Positions 8,591 through 17,050 of a stretch of DNA of 64,000 nt are shown here, one piece after another (the first letter of the stretch is position 1; each line of letters opens with the position of its first letter). The notes under the pieces were generated by a model that made no database searches, was not told the origin of the DNA, and saw nothing but the letters and a program-made list of their open reading frames with translations. The stretch is taken from positions 170,439 to 234,438 of the forward strand of contig JAWUZD010000012.1 of the NCBI GenBank assembly GCA_034110465.1. Direction: 5' to 3'. Source of the stretch: Aurantibacter sp034110465. GTDB taxonomy: Bacteria; Bacteroidota; Bacteroidia; Flavobacteriales; Flavobacteriaceae. A program made the position numbers and the translations under genes.

Positions 8591-9583
8591 ATGAAGTCTT
8601 TTTCAATTAACGAAATTACAAGTTTAGTAAACGGAATGCTTGTTAACCCTATAAACGAAACTATTACAGGTTTAGAAACAGTAGATAATGCAACTACCGG
8701 ACAAGCTACTTTTATAGGACATAAAAAGTTTGCTAAGAACTTTGAAAATTCAAAAGCTTCTGTTGTTATTGTTACTGAGGGTATTGAACTAAAAGACAAT
8801 CCTACTTGTGCACAAATTAAGGTTACAAACGCAGATTTAGCTATGGCTAAACTACTAGAAGCTTTTTCTCCTGATCCACCAAATTTTATTTCAAATATTA
8901 GCCCAACTGCTGTAATAGATGATTCTGCGGTTATTGGTAAGAATGTTAAAATTGGCGCTGGTTGTTACGTTGGAAAAAACACTATTATTGAAGATAACGT
9001 TACTTTATACCCAAACACAACCATATTTGACGATTGTAAAATTGGAAAAAACACTACAGTTTGGTCTGGTACAGTAATTAGAGAACGAACTATAATTGGA
9101 CAACATTGTATTTTTCATAATAACGTAAGTATTGGCGCAGATGGTTTTGGGTATAGACCAAGCGATGATGGAAGAGGTTTGGTTAAAATTCCACATATTG
9201 GAAATGTAGTTATAGGAAATTACGTAGAAATTGGAGCAAACTCTTGTGTAGATCGTGCGAAATTTAGCTCAACTATTATTGGCGATGGTTGTAAAATTGA
9301 TAATTTAGTACAAATTGCACATAATTGTATTTTAGGAAGATCTTGTATTATGGCAGGAAGTAGTGGTTTAGCTGGTTCTGTAACCTTAGGCGATGGCGTT
9401 ATTATTGGTGGAAGTGCTTCTATAAAAGATCATACCACAATTCATTCTGGTGCTATAGTTGGTGCTGGTTCTGGTGTTTTAGCAGATGTTCCTGCTGGCA
9501 AAACTGTTTTAGGCTATCCAGCAACAGATGCTAAAGAAAAAATGAAACAATGGGTTGCTTTACGAAAATTAGGAAGAGCATAA
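8591..9583 (+). CDS. lpxD: UDP-3-O-(3-hydroxyacyl)glucosamine N-acyltransferase
   Basis: 330 aa. Transfers a 3-hydroxyacyl chain from ACP to the amino group of UDP-3-O-acylglucosamine, the third step of lipid A synthesis. The N-terminal LpxD domain (1-100) is followed by left-handed beta-helix hexapeptide repeats (about 105-300), with the catalytic His in DNLVQIAHNC. The C-terminal helix (KEKMKQWVALRKL) is typical. It starts at ATG 8591 and is transcribed alone, divergently from the Usp/SulP pair, with a hairpin after the gene. Confidence 0.96.
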   Translation: MKSFSINEITSLVNGMLVNPINETITGLETVDNATTGQATFIGHKKFAKNFENSKASVVIVTEGIELKDNPTCAQIKVTNADLAMAKLLEAFSPDPPNFISNISPTAVIDDSAVIGKNVKIGAGCYVGKNTIIEDNVTLYPNTTIFDDCKIGKNTTVWSGTVIRERTIIGQHCIFHNNVSIGADGFGYRPSDDGRGLVKIPHIGNVVIGNYVEIGANSCVDRAKFSSTIIGDGCKIDNLVQIAHNCILGRSCIMAGSSGLAGSVTLGDGVIIGGSASIKDHTTIHSGAIVGAGSGVLADVPAGKTVLGYPATDAKEKMKQWVALRKLGRA

Positions 9584-9627
9584 TTCCTTTGAAGAAAGGA
9601 ATCCTAAAGCGTAATTCTTATATTAAA

Positions 9628-9659
9628 AAAGGCTTAAATTAGAAATAATTTGAGCCTTT
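9628..9659. terminator. Bidirectional terminator between lpxD and lepA
   Basis: Stem AAAGGCTTAAATT (9628-9640) against AATTTGAGCCTTT (9647-9659) with one G-T wobble. A-rich DNA on the left and T-rich on the right allow it to end the convergent lpxD and lepA transcripts. Confidence 0.7.
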
Positions 9660-9677
9660 AATTTATTTATATATATT

Positions 9678-11474
9678 TTAATCATTTAGCTTTAAAACAG
9701 CCATAAACGCTTGTTGAGGAATTTCTACATTACCAACTTGACGCATACGTTTTTTACCTTTTTTCTGCTTTTCTAATAACTTACGCTTTCTAGAAATATC
9801 TCCACCATAACATTTCGCTGTTACATCTTTACGCAACGCTTTTACAGTTTCTCTAGCTATAATTTTTGCTCCAATTGCTGCTTGAATAGGAATATCAAAC
9901 TGTTGTCTTGGAATTAATTCTTTTAATTTTTCGCACATTTTTTTCCCTATATTATGTGCATTATCTGCATGTATTAAAGCAGAAAGCGCATCTACAGATT
10001 GTGCGTTTAATAACACATCTAAACGTACTAATTTTGAAGTTTTCATACCAATTGGATGATAATCGAAAGAAGCATAACCTTTAGATACTGTTTTTAAACG
10101 ATCGTAAAAATCGAAAACAATTTCTGCTAAAGGCATTTCAAACGTTAATTCAACACGTTCTGGTGTTAAATAGGTTTGATTCAAAATCATACCTCGTTTT
10201 TCAATACATAAAGACATTACATTACCTACAAAATCTGCTTTTGTAATAATAGTAGCTTTAATAAAAGGTTCTTCAACACGATTTACGGTTGATGGATCAG
10301 GTAAATCACTTGGGTTATTTACAATAAAGGCTTTATCTGGATGCTTGTTTGTAAAAGCGTTATAAGAAACATTAGGAACTGTTGTAATAACCGTCATATC
10401 AAACTCACGCTCTAAACGTTCTTGGATAATTTCCATATGCAACATTCCTAAGAACCCACAACGGAAACCAAAACCTAATGCTGCAGAACTTTCTGGTGCA
10501 AAAACTAAAGACGCATCATTTAATTGCAGCTTTTCCATAGAGTTTCTAAGCTCTTCATAATCTTCTGTATCTACAGGATAAATACCAGCAAAGACCATTG
10601 GTTTTACATCTTCAAAACCTTCAACAATATTAGTAGTTGGGTTTTCAAAATCTGTAATTGTATCTCCAACTTTAACCTCTTTTGCAGTTTTAATTCCTGT
10701 TATCAAATAACCAACATCTCCTGTTTTAATGGTTTTTTTAGCAACTTGAGTTAGTTTTAATGTACCAACCTCATCTGCAGTATACTCTTTATCTGTTGCA
10801 ACAAATTTAATTTTTTGTCCCTTCTTAATTTCACCATTAAAAACTCTAAAATACGTTTCAATACCTCTAAAGGTATTGTAAACAGAATCAAAAATTAATG
10901 CTTGTAATGGCGCATCTGGATCTCCTTTAGGAGCTGGAACACGTTCTATAATTGCTTTTAAAATATTTTCAACTCCAAAACCTGTTTTTCCACTGGCGTG
11001 AATAACATCTTCTGCGGCGCAACCTAAAAGGTCAACAATATCGTCTGTTACTTCTTCTGGATTTGCACTTGGTAAATCTACTTTATTAAGAACTGGAATA
11101 ATTTCCAAGTCGTTTTCTAAAGCTAAATATAAATTAGAAATGGTTTGTGCTTGTATACTTTGTGCAGCATCTACAATTAATAACGCACCTTCACAAGCTG
11201 CGATAGATCGTGAAACCTCATAAGAGAAATCTACGTGACCTGGTGTATCAATTAAATTTAATATATATTCTTGACCTTCGTAAGTGTACTCCATTTGTAT
11301 GGCATGCGACTTAATGGTAATTCCACGTTCGCGCTCTAAATCCATACTATCTAATAGCTGTGCTTGCTCTTCACGAGCAGTTACAGTACCAGTAAAACCT
11401 AATAACCTATCGGCAAGTGTGCTTTTACCGTGGTCAATATGTGCAATAATGCAAAAATTTCTAATGTGCTTCAT
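9678..11474 (-). CDS. lepA: Elongation factor 4 (back-translocating GTPase LepA)
   Basis: 598 aa, the standard LepA length. GTPase motifs: AHIDHGKSTLADRLL (G1), RGITIKSHAI (G2), DTPGHVDFSYE (G3), NKVDLP (G4). The LepA-specific C-terminal domain ends with the typical basic segment (AKCYGGDISRKRKLLEKQKK). It acts on stalled or mistranslocated ribosomes. ATG 11474 is preceded by a TAnnTTTG box at 11506-11513 on the minus strand. Confidence 0.97.
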   Translation of the reverse strand: MKHIRNFCIIAHIDHGKSTLADRLLGFTGTVTAREEQAQLLDSMDLERERGITIKSHAIQMEYTYEGQEYILNLIDTPGHVDFSYEVSRSIAACEGALLIVDAAQSIQAQTISNLYLALENDLEIIPVLNKVDLPSANPEEVTDDIVDLLGCAAEDVIHASGKTGFGVENILKAIIERVPAPKGDPDAPLQALIFDSVYNTFRGIETYFRVFNGEIKKGQKIKFVATDKEYTADEVGTLKLTQVAKKTIKTGDVGYLITGIKTAKEVKVGDTITDFENPTTNIVEGFEDVKPMVFAGIYPVDTEDYEELRNSMEKLQLNDASLVFAPESSAALGFGFRCGFLGMLHMEIIQERLEREFDMTVITTVPNVSYNAFTNKHPDKAFIVNNPSDLPDPSTVNRVEEPFIKATIITKADFVGNVMSLCIEKRGMILNQTYLTPERVELTFEMPLAEIVFDFYDRLKTVSKGYASFDYHPIGMKTSKLVRLDVLLNAQSVDALSALIHADNAHNIGKKMCEKLKELIPRQQFDIPIQAAIGAKIIARETVKALRKDVTAKCYGGDISRKRKLLEKQKKGKKRMRQVGNVEIPQQAFMAVLKLND

Positions 11475-11505
11475 AGTCTTTCGTCTCTAAACAAGGTAGA
11501 TATTG

Positions 11506-11513
11506 CAAATATA
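11506..11513 (-). promoter_or_regulatory. Putative lepA promoter (-7 box)
   Basis: Minus-strand TATATTTG matches the Bacteroidota -7 consensus TAnnTTTG and lies about 32 bp upstream of the lepA ATG. Confidence 0.5.
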
Positions 11514-11612
11514 GTCGAAAAAAACGAGGGATTTTGGGAATTTTATGGGTAGTTATTTTACTTTGGAAGAATAACATATTTTAATCAAAATCATCCTTAC
11601 ATAAAAAAGCCT

Positions 11613-11620
11613 TAATTTTG
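11613..11620 (+). promoter_or_regulatory. Putative dusB promoter (-7 box)
   Basis: TAATTTTG matches TAnnTTTG and ends 17 bp before the TTG start of dusB, so the mRNA leader should be only about 10 nt. This supports the TTG start. Confidence 0.5.
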
Positions 11621-11637
11621 CATAAAAATATTCAGTT

Positions 11638-12633
11638 TTGGTAAAAATAGGCGACATAGAATTACCCGATTTCCCTTTGCTTTTAGCACCAATGGAAGAT
11701 GTAAGCGATCCACCATTTAGAGCCTTATGTAAAGAACAAGGCGCAGATGTAGTTTATACAGAGTTTGTAAGTAGTGAAGGATTAATTCGTAATGCAGCTA
11801 AAAGCGTTATGAAGCTAGATATTTATGAAAAAGAACGACCTGTAGGTATTCAGATTTTTGGAGCAAACTTAGATAGTATGCTTCAAACTATAGACATTGT
11901 TGCAGAATCTAAACCAGATATTATTGATATTAATTTTGGTTGTCCCGTTAAAAAAGTAGTGAGTAAAGGTGCTGGCGCAGGAATTCTAAAAGATATTTGC
12001 CTAATGGAGCAATTAACTGCAGAAATGGTTAAACGTACTCATATTCCAATTACTGTAAAAACACGTTTAGGTTGGGACGACGATTCTATTAGAATTGTTG
12101 AAGTTGCAGAACGCTTACAAGATGTTGGTTGTAAAGCTATTGCTATTCACGGACGTACCAGAGCACAAATGTATAAAGGCGATGCTAATTGGAAACCTAT
12201 TGCTGAAGTAAAAAATAATCCACGAATGCATATTCCTGTTTTTGGAAATGGTGATGTTACCACTCCAGAACGCGCTATGGAAATGCGAGATGAATACGGT
12301 TTAGATGGCTGTATGATTGGAAGAGCTACCATTGGAAATCCTTGGTTTTTTAAACAAGTAAAACACTTTTTTAATACAGGCGAGCATTTAGGGCCAATTA
12401 CCATTCAAGAACGTGTAGAAGCTGCCAGAAGACACTTACAAATGGCTATAGATTGGAAAGGTGAGATTTTGGGTGTTTTTGAAACTAGAAGACACTACAC
12501 CAATTACTTTAAAGGTATTCCACATTTTAAAGAACATAGAATGAAAATGGTTACTAGTGATCATTCTGAAGATGTTTTTACTGCTTTTGATACAGTTTTA
12601 AAAGAATTTGGTGATCATATATTTACAGAATAA
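11638..12633 (+). CDS. dusB: tRNA-dihydrouridine synthase, DusB type
   Basis: 331 aa FMN enzyme that reduces uridines in the tRNA D-loop. It shows the Dus TIM-barrel landmarks PLLLAPMEDVSDPPFR, IDINFGCPVKKVVSKGAGAG (catalytic Cys in GCP), VKTRLGWDDDS, AIHGRTRAQMYKGDANW and GNGDV...GCMIGRA. The first codon is TTG at 11638. It gives the family-typical N-terminus MVKIGDIELPDFPLLLAPMED, whereas the next ATG would cut into the barrel. Confidence 0.93.
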   Translation: MVKIGDIELPDFPLLLAPMEDVSDPPFRALCKEQGADVVYTEFVSSEGLIRNAAKSVMKLDIYEKERPVGIQIFGANLDSMLQTIDIVAESKPDIIDINFGCPVKKVVSKGAGAGILKDICLMEQLTAEMVKRTHIPITVKTRLGWDDDSIRIVEVAERLQDVGCKAIAIHGRTRAQMYKGDANWKPIAEVKNNPRMHIPVFGNGDVTTPERAMEMRDEYGLDGCMIGRATIGNPWFFKQVKHFFNTGEHLGPITIQERVEAARRHLQMAIDWKGEILGVFETRRHYTNYFKGIPHFKEHRMKMVTSDHSEDVFTAFDTVLKEFGDHIFTE

Positions 12634-12652
12634 CAACTTATTTAAAATTAAA

Positions 12653-12685
12653 AAAAAACCAGAACAAAAATGTTCTGGTTTTTTT
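12653..12685. terminator. Bidirectional terminator between dusB and SPFH gene
   Basis: Stem AACCAGAACA (12657-12666), loop AAAA, TGTTCTGGTT (12671-12680), flanked by A-run and T-run. Confidence 0.85.
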
Positions 12686-12726
12686 AAGTAAGAAACTGTA
12701 TCCTTATTTAACACAGTCAAAATAAT

Positions 12727-13650
12727 TTAACTCTTTAATTTTTTATTATTCTTAGCCTCTTTCATAGCTTCTCCTATTTCGTTACTTGCAGCAAAACTAG
12801 CAACCATATCATTAAGCATATTACTTCCTGCTTGTGGAGAGTTTGGTAATAATATTAAATTACTGTTTGTTTCGCTACCAATAGCTTGTAGTGTATCGTA
12901 ATGCTGTGTCACAACAATTAAAGCAGATGCTTCTTGAGAGTTAATACCAACTTTGTTTAAAACCTCAACAGATTCTTCTAATCCACGCGCAATTTCACGT
13001 CTTTGGTCTGCAATACCTTGACCTTGTAAACGTTTACTTTCCGCTTCAGCTTTTGCTTTTTCAACAATTAAAATACGTTGTGCATCACCTTCATATTGTG
13101 CAGCAGTTTTTTCTCTATCTGCAGCGTTAATTCGGTTCATTGCTTCTTTAACTTGTGCATCTGGATCTATATCTGTTACTAAGGTCTTAATAATATCGTA
13201 ACCATAATCTTGCATTGCATCATTAAGTTCAGATTTTACTGCAATTGCAACATCATCTTTACGTAAGAAAACATCATCTAAAATCATCTTTGGTACTTCT
13301 GCTCTAACCACATCAAATACATAAGAGGTAATTTGGTCGTGCGGATAATCTAATTTGTAAAATGCATCTTCTACTTTTTCTTTAATTACTTTATATTGAA
13401 CAGATACTTTTAGACGAACAAATACATCATCTTTAGTTTTTGTTTCAACAATAACATCTAATTGTTGAATTTTAAGACTTAAGCGTCCAGAAATTTTATC
13501 TACTAATGGAATTTTAAATTGTAAGCCTGATTGGCGTACAGCTTTAAATTTACCAAATCGTTCAATTATAGCTGCAGTTTGTTGTTTTACGGTAAAAATA
13601 CCCGTAAATAAAATGATAAGTCCAAAGACAATAAAAGGAATGAAAAACAT
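12727..13650 (-). CDS. SPFH/Band 7 membrane protein (stomatin/prohibitin type)
   Basis: 307 aa. An N-terminal membrane anchor (about residues 2-22) precedes the Band 7 domain (TVKQQTAAIIERFGKFKAVRQSGLQFKIPLVDK ... DVVRAEVPKMILDDVF). A long Ala/Glu-rich coiled coil follows (NRINAADREKTAAQYEGDAQRILIVEKAKAEAESKRLQGQG), and then a C-terminal segment as in slipin/QmcA proteins. It oligomerises at membrane microdomains; the specific role here is unknown. It starts at ATG 13650 and appears monocistronic. Confidence 0.9.
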   Translation of the reverse strand: MFFIPFIVFGLIILFTGIFTVKQQTAAIIERFGKFKAVRQSGLQFKIPLVDKISGRLSLKIQQLDVIVETKTKDDVFVRLKVSVQYKVIKEKVEDAFYKLDYPHDQITSYVFDVVRAEVPKMILDDVFLRKDDVAIAVKSELNDAMQDYGYDIIKTLVTDIDPDAQVKEAMNRINAADREKTAAQYEGDAQRILIVEKAKAEAESKRLQGQGIADQRREIARGLEESVEVLNKVGINSQEASALIVVTQHYDTLQAIGSETNSNLILLPNSPQAGSNMLNDMVASFAASNEIGEAMKEAKNNKKLKS

Positions 13651-13698
13651 ATTTAGTTAGGTTTTAAATGGTTAATGTTTAATGTTTACTAATTTAGT

Positions 13699-13706
13699 TA
13701 TATTTG
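13699..13706 (+). promoter_or_regulatory. Putative promoter of the outer-membrane protein gene
   Basis: TATATTTG, an exact TAnnTTTG match, 22 bp before the ATG at 13729. Confidence 0.5.
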
Positions 13707-13728
13707 CGCAGTAAAACTCAAACAATCT

Positions 13729-14424
13729 ATGAAAAATAAACATTTACTCTTATTAGTCGCAATATGTGTATGTTTTGTTACACAAACCAATGCACAAAGA
13801 CGAAAAGCTAAAGGAACTGTTAATATAAAAAATGGATTTGCGATTGCTGGAGGACTAACTCAATATAATATTTTAACCGATAATTTTACAACAACTAAAG
13901 GAGAAGGCTGGATTTTTGGAATGAGTGCAACTGTAGATTTACCTCATAAGTTTTATAATGTAAGTTATGGTATGCAGTTGTCTGAAAACACTCTAGGTAT
14001 TGCAGCAAAACCTTCTTTGACCACTTCTAGTATAGATAATTCTGTCGATTATAAAATATTTACTGCTCAAGTCGCTTTTTTATGGCATCTTAAATTAGGT
14101 ACAGATCATTTAACCTTAGATGTTGGTCCAATGTTACAGTACAATAGTGATTTAGAGCTAAAAGATGAGGATAAAGAAAACTATATAATTGATGGTTTTA
14201 ACTCAGTTACTGCAAAAGATTTTAAAAACTTAAATAACGTAAATTTTAATGGCGCTATTGGTTTAACTGCTGGTATTAGCCACTTTAAAGTTAAAGCACA
14301 GTATATTTATGGTGTAACAAATATATTAGGTGGATTAAACAAAGAAGATTTTGCTAAAGACTTAGATAAGAAATTTAAAGGAAATCAAAGTATGCTAGCT
14401 TTTACGGTAATGTTTTCGTTTTAA
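13729..14424 (+). CDS. Outer-membrane beta-barrel-like secreted protein
   Basis: 231 aa with a Sec signal peptide ending TQTNAQ. The mature part alternates amphipathic beta strands (YNVSYGMQLSENTLG, FLWHLKLGTDHLTLDVGPMLQYNS, NGAIGLTAGISHFKVKAQYIYGVTNIL) and ends in an aromatic residue (SMLAFTVMFSF), as small Bacteroidota outer-membrane barrels do. Function is unknown. A TAnnTTTG box lies just upstream and a strong hairpin just downstream, so it is monocistronic. Confidence 0.75.
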   Translation: MKNKHLLLLVAICVCFVTQTNAQRRKAKGTVNIKNGFAIAGGLTQYNILTDNFTTTKGEGWIFGMSATVDLPHKFYNVSYGMQLSENTLGIAAKPSLTTSSIDNSVDYKIFTAQVAFLWHLKLGTDHLTLDVGPMLQYNSDLELKDEDKENYIIDGFNSVTAKDFKNLNNVNFNGAIGLTAGISHFKVKAQYIYGVTNILGGLNKEDFAKDLDKKFKGNQSMLAFTVMFSF

Positions 14425-14443
14425 TATATTTCACTTTCTATAT

Positions 14444-14478
14444 AAAAAAAGGAGCTAATGAAAATTAGCTCCTTTTTT
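14444..14478. terminator. Bidirectional terminator
   Basis: Long stem: AAAAAAGGAGCTAAT (ending 14459), tetraloop GAAA (14460-14463), ATTAGCTCCTTTTTT (14464-14478). It separates the convergent outer-membrane protein gene and gltX. Confidence 0.88.
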
Positions 14479-14495
14479 GTTTAATAAACCCAATA

Positions 14496-16019
14496 TTAAC
14501 AAACTTCTATTAATTTATTAATACGTTTTAAGGTTTCTGGTTTTCCTATTAAATACATAATGTCAAAAACATCTGGTCCGCTTAATCCGCCAACTAAAGC
14601 TAAACGTAAAGGCATCATAACTTTACCAAAACCAATCTCTTTAGAAGTTATCCAGCCTTTTATAGCGGTTTGTAATGGTTCTACATCAAAATCTGACACA
14701 GATTCTACTATCGTTGCTAATTCTTCTAATAAAGGCTTTGTGTCTTCTTTTACAGCTTTTTTTAACCCTTTCTCGTCGAACGTATTTGGTGTTACAAAGA
14801 AAAAGTGACTTAAATCCCAGAATTCGCTTATAAACGTAGCGCGTTCTTTTATTTTATAAACTACTAATTCTATAAAATTTACATCTAAATCTTTTAACTC
14901 TTCTCTTTGAGATTTAAAAGCTTCTGCTAACTCGTAATTGCTTTGCTCTTGCATATACTGATGATTAAACCATTTGGTTTTGTCTGGATCAAAACGTGCG
15001 CCTGCTTTATTAACTTTTTCTAAATCAAAGGCCGCAATTAACTCTTCCATTGAAAAAATCTCCTGTTCAGTTCCTGGATTCCAACCTAAAAAAGCTAAGA
15101 AATTAACTACAGTTTCAGAAAAATAACCTTCTTCTTTATAACCTTTAGAGACTTCTCCGTTTGGAGATGTATATTCTAATGGAAATACTGGAAAGCCTAA
15201 TTTATCGCCATCGCGCTTACTTAGTTTTCCTTTTCCTGTTGGTTTTAATATTAATGGTAAATGTGCAAATTCTGGTGGATTCCAGCCTAAAGCTTGGTAT
15301 AATGCGATATGAAGCGGAACCGAAGGTAACCATTCTTCACCACGAATTACATGAGAAATTTCCATCAAATAATCATCTACTATATTGGCGAGGTGATATG
15401 TTGGCATACCATCACTTTTAAACAAAACCTTATCATCTAAAACTTCTTTTTTAAAAGTTACGTGTCCACGAATAATATCTGTTGTTGAGATAGTTCCGTG
15501 TGAACCATTCTTAGTATCCAACATTTTAAATCGGATCACATAATCTTCTCCTGCTTCAATTTTAGCAGCAACTTCTTCAGCCGAAAGACTGAGAGAATTA
15601 TCTAATTTTTCGCGATTGTGCCAGTTGTAGATAAATGTTTTACCATTTTCTTCGTGATTTTTTCTATGTGCATCAAGAGTATCAGCGGTATCAAATGCAT
15701 AATACGCATTACCAGACGCAATTAATTTATCTGCATAGTCGCGATATAAATGTTTACGTTCACTTTGTTTGTAAGGACCAAATTTTCCACCAGCTTTTGG
15801 ACCTTCATCTATAGTCATATTACACCAATTTAGAGATTTAGTGATGTAATCTTCGGCACCTTCAACAAAACGTTTTTGATCTGTATCTTCTATTCTTAAA
15901 ATAAAAGTTCCGTTGTGTTTTTTTGCAAATAAATAGTTAAATAACGCGGTACGAACACCACCAATATGTAATGGTCCAGTTGGACTTGGTGCAAAACGCA
16001 CACGAACATTCTTAGTCAT
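14496..16019 (-). CDS. gltX: Glutamyl-tRNA synthetase
   Basis: 507 aa class I aminoacyl-tRNA synthetase. The HIGH-type motif PSPTGPLHIGGVRTALFNYL is near residue 10 and the KMSKS-type KLSKRDG follows at about 270. The C-terminal anticodon-binding helical domain ends VFDIMYLIGKPETLKRI. With no separate discriminating features it cannot be told whether it is strictly Glu-specific, but a GlnRS at 33.3 kb makes that likely. The -7 box is at 16039-16046 on the minus strand. Confidence 0.96.
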   Translation of the reverse strand: MTKNVRVRFAPSPTGPLHIGGVRTALFNYLFAKKHNGTFILRIEDTDQKRFVEGAEDYITKSLNWCNMTIDEGPKAGGKFGPYKQSERKHLYRDYADKLIASGNAYYAFDTADTLDAHRKNHEENGKTFIYNWHNREKLDNSLSLSAEEVAAKIEAGEDYVIRFKMLDTKNGSHGTISTTDIIRGHVTFKKEVLDDKVLFKSDGMPTYHLANIVDDYLMEISHVIRGEEWLPSVPLHIALYQALGWNPPEFAHLPLILKPTGKGKLSKRDGDKLGFPVFPLEYTSPNGEVSKGYKEEGYFSETVVNFLAFLGWNPGTEQEIFSMEELIAAFDLEKVNKAGARFDPDKTKWFNHQYMQEQSNYELAEAFKSQREELKDLDVNFIELVVYKIKERATFISEFWDLSHFFFVTPNTFDEKGLKKAVKEDTKPLLEELATIVESVSDFDVEPLQTAIKGWITSKEIGFGKVMMPLRLALVGGLSGPDVFDIMYLIGKPETLKRINKLIEVC

Positions 16020-16038
16020 AAAAATAATTTTATAACTG

Positions 16039-16046
16039 CAAAGATA
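16039..16046 (-). promoter_or_regulatory. Putative gltX promoter (-7 box)
   Basis: Minus-strand TATCTTTG, matching TAnnTTTG, 20 bp upstream of the gltX ATG. Confidence 0.5.
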
Positions 16047-16086
16047 TAGTCTTTATCTATAAAGAGAAAACAGATGTTATTTTAGT

Positions 16087-16926
16087 TTAAAATTTTGTAA
16101 AGACTCCAAAATTTATAGCTGCTCTTTTTGCTACGTTATTTCCAGAAAAAGCACCGCCAAAACTAGCCGTAACACCAATTTTTTGAGTAATTTCTAAAAG
16201 TCCTTTTAATCCGTAAGCTACATATTCTTGATTGTTTACGTAAGTTCCTGTTAAAAGATTTTCTATAGGTAAATTAGTGTCGTTTTCGTTTTCAAAAGAA
16301 TTAACCATATCTAAATAAGCTACAATCCATAACCTTTTAAAGGTTTTGTATCCAGCTTCTCCACCTAGCCTAAAATTAGAACTATAATTATTAAATCTAA
16401 AATTTACACCAGTAAAAGCTTGTACATAAAAATCTTTAAAACCTCTACCTATATTTAATGTTGGGGTTAAAGTCCAAGTATCATAACCTGTTCTTAAACC
16501 TGTTTTAACATCATAATTTCCAGTATTAGACTCTACATTAAACTGCCCAGAAATTACCCATTTTTTATCAAAAAACTTGTGCTTAATTCCTAATTCAATA
16601 TTTCCTAAAGCGTTATTAGATCCGCTTTCTGTTATTGGTGTAAGGTTTGTAAATGTAGCATCTCCTGCTTTTAAACTTTTAAAAGGCACATTTGCTATTA
16701 AAGTGATTTTATCTGTTAAACCATATTCTGTATATAATTGTATGGTATTATCTGTAATAGTACGTTCTGTTTTATAATCTGGATTTCCAAACTGAGTGTT
16801 ATAATTTGCAATAGAACTAAAACTTAACTGAGTAAAACCTTCGCCTTTTTTCTTTGTCCAAGCGCTTTGAGCGTCAATTGATTGAACAGTAATGATAAGT
16901 GTAAAAAGTAAAATAAGATATTTCAT
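16087..16926 (-). CDS. Outer-membrane barrel protein of unknown function
   Basis: 279 aa with a signal peptide (MKYLILLFTLIITVQSIDAQ). The mature part starts SAWTKKKGEGFTQLSFSSI and continues with a regular series of amphipathic strands (ITLIANVPFKSLKAG, ALGNIELGIKHKFFDKKWVISGQFNVES, PTLNIGRGFKDFYVQAFTGVNFRF). It ends in a terminal Phe (NFGVFTKF), the usual barrel-assembly signal. It may be a channel or transporter-like barrel, but no substrate can be assigned. Monocistronic by position. Confidence 0.75.
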   Translation of the reverse strand: MKYLILLFTLIITVQSIDAQSAWTKKKGEGFTQLSFSSIANYNTQFGNPDYKTERTITDNTIQLYTEYGLTDKITLIANVPFKSLKAGDATFTNLTPITESGSNNALGNIELGIKHKFFDKKWVISGQFNVESNTGNYDVKTGLRTGYDTWTLTPTLNIGRGFKDFYVQAFTGVNFRFNNYSSNFRLGGEAGYKTFKRLWIVAYLDMVNSFENENDTNLPIENLLTGTYVNNQEYVAYGLKGLLEITQKIGVTASFGGAFSGNNVAKRAAINFGVFTKF

Positions 16927-17050
16927 TAATAGTGATTTTAATACTTAGTTGCAAACGCTTCAAATTCCTTACAAGTTGTTAAAAATAAATTACTATTTCA
17001 TTAAAAAATAAAAGAGTAATTTAGTGTGTTAATTATAAAACACAATAATT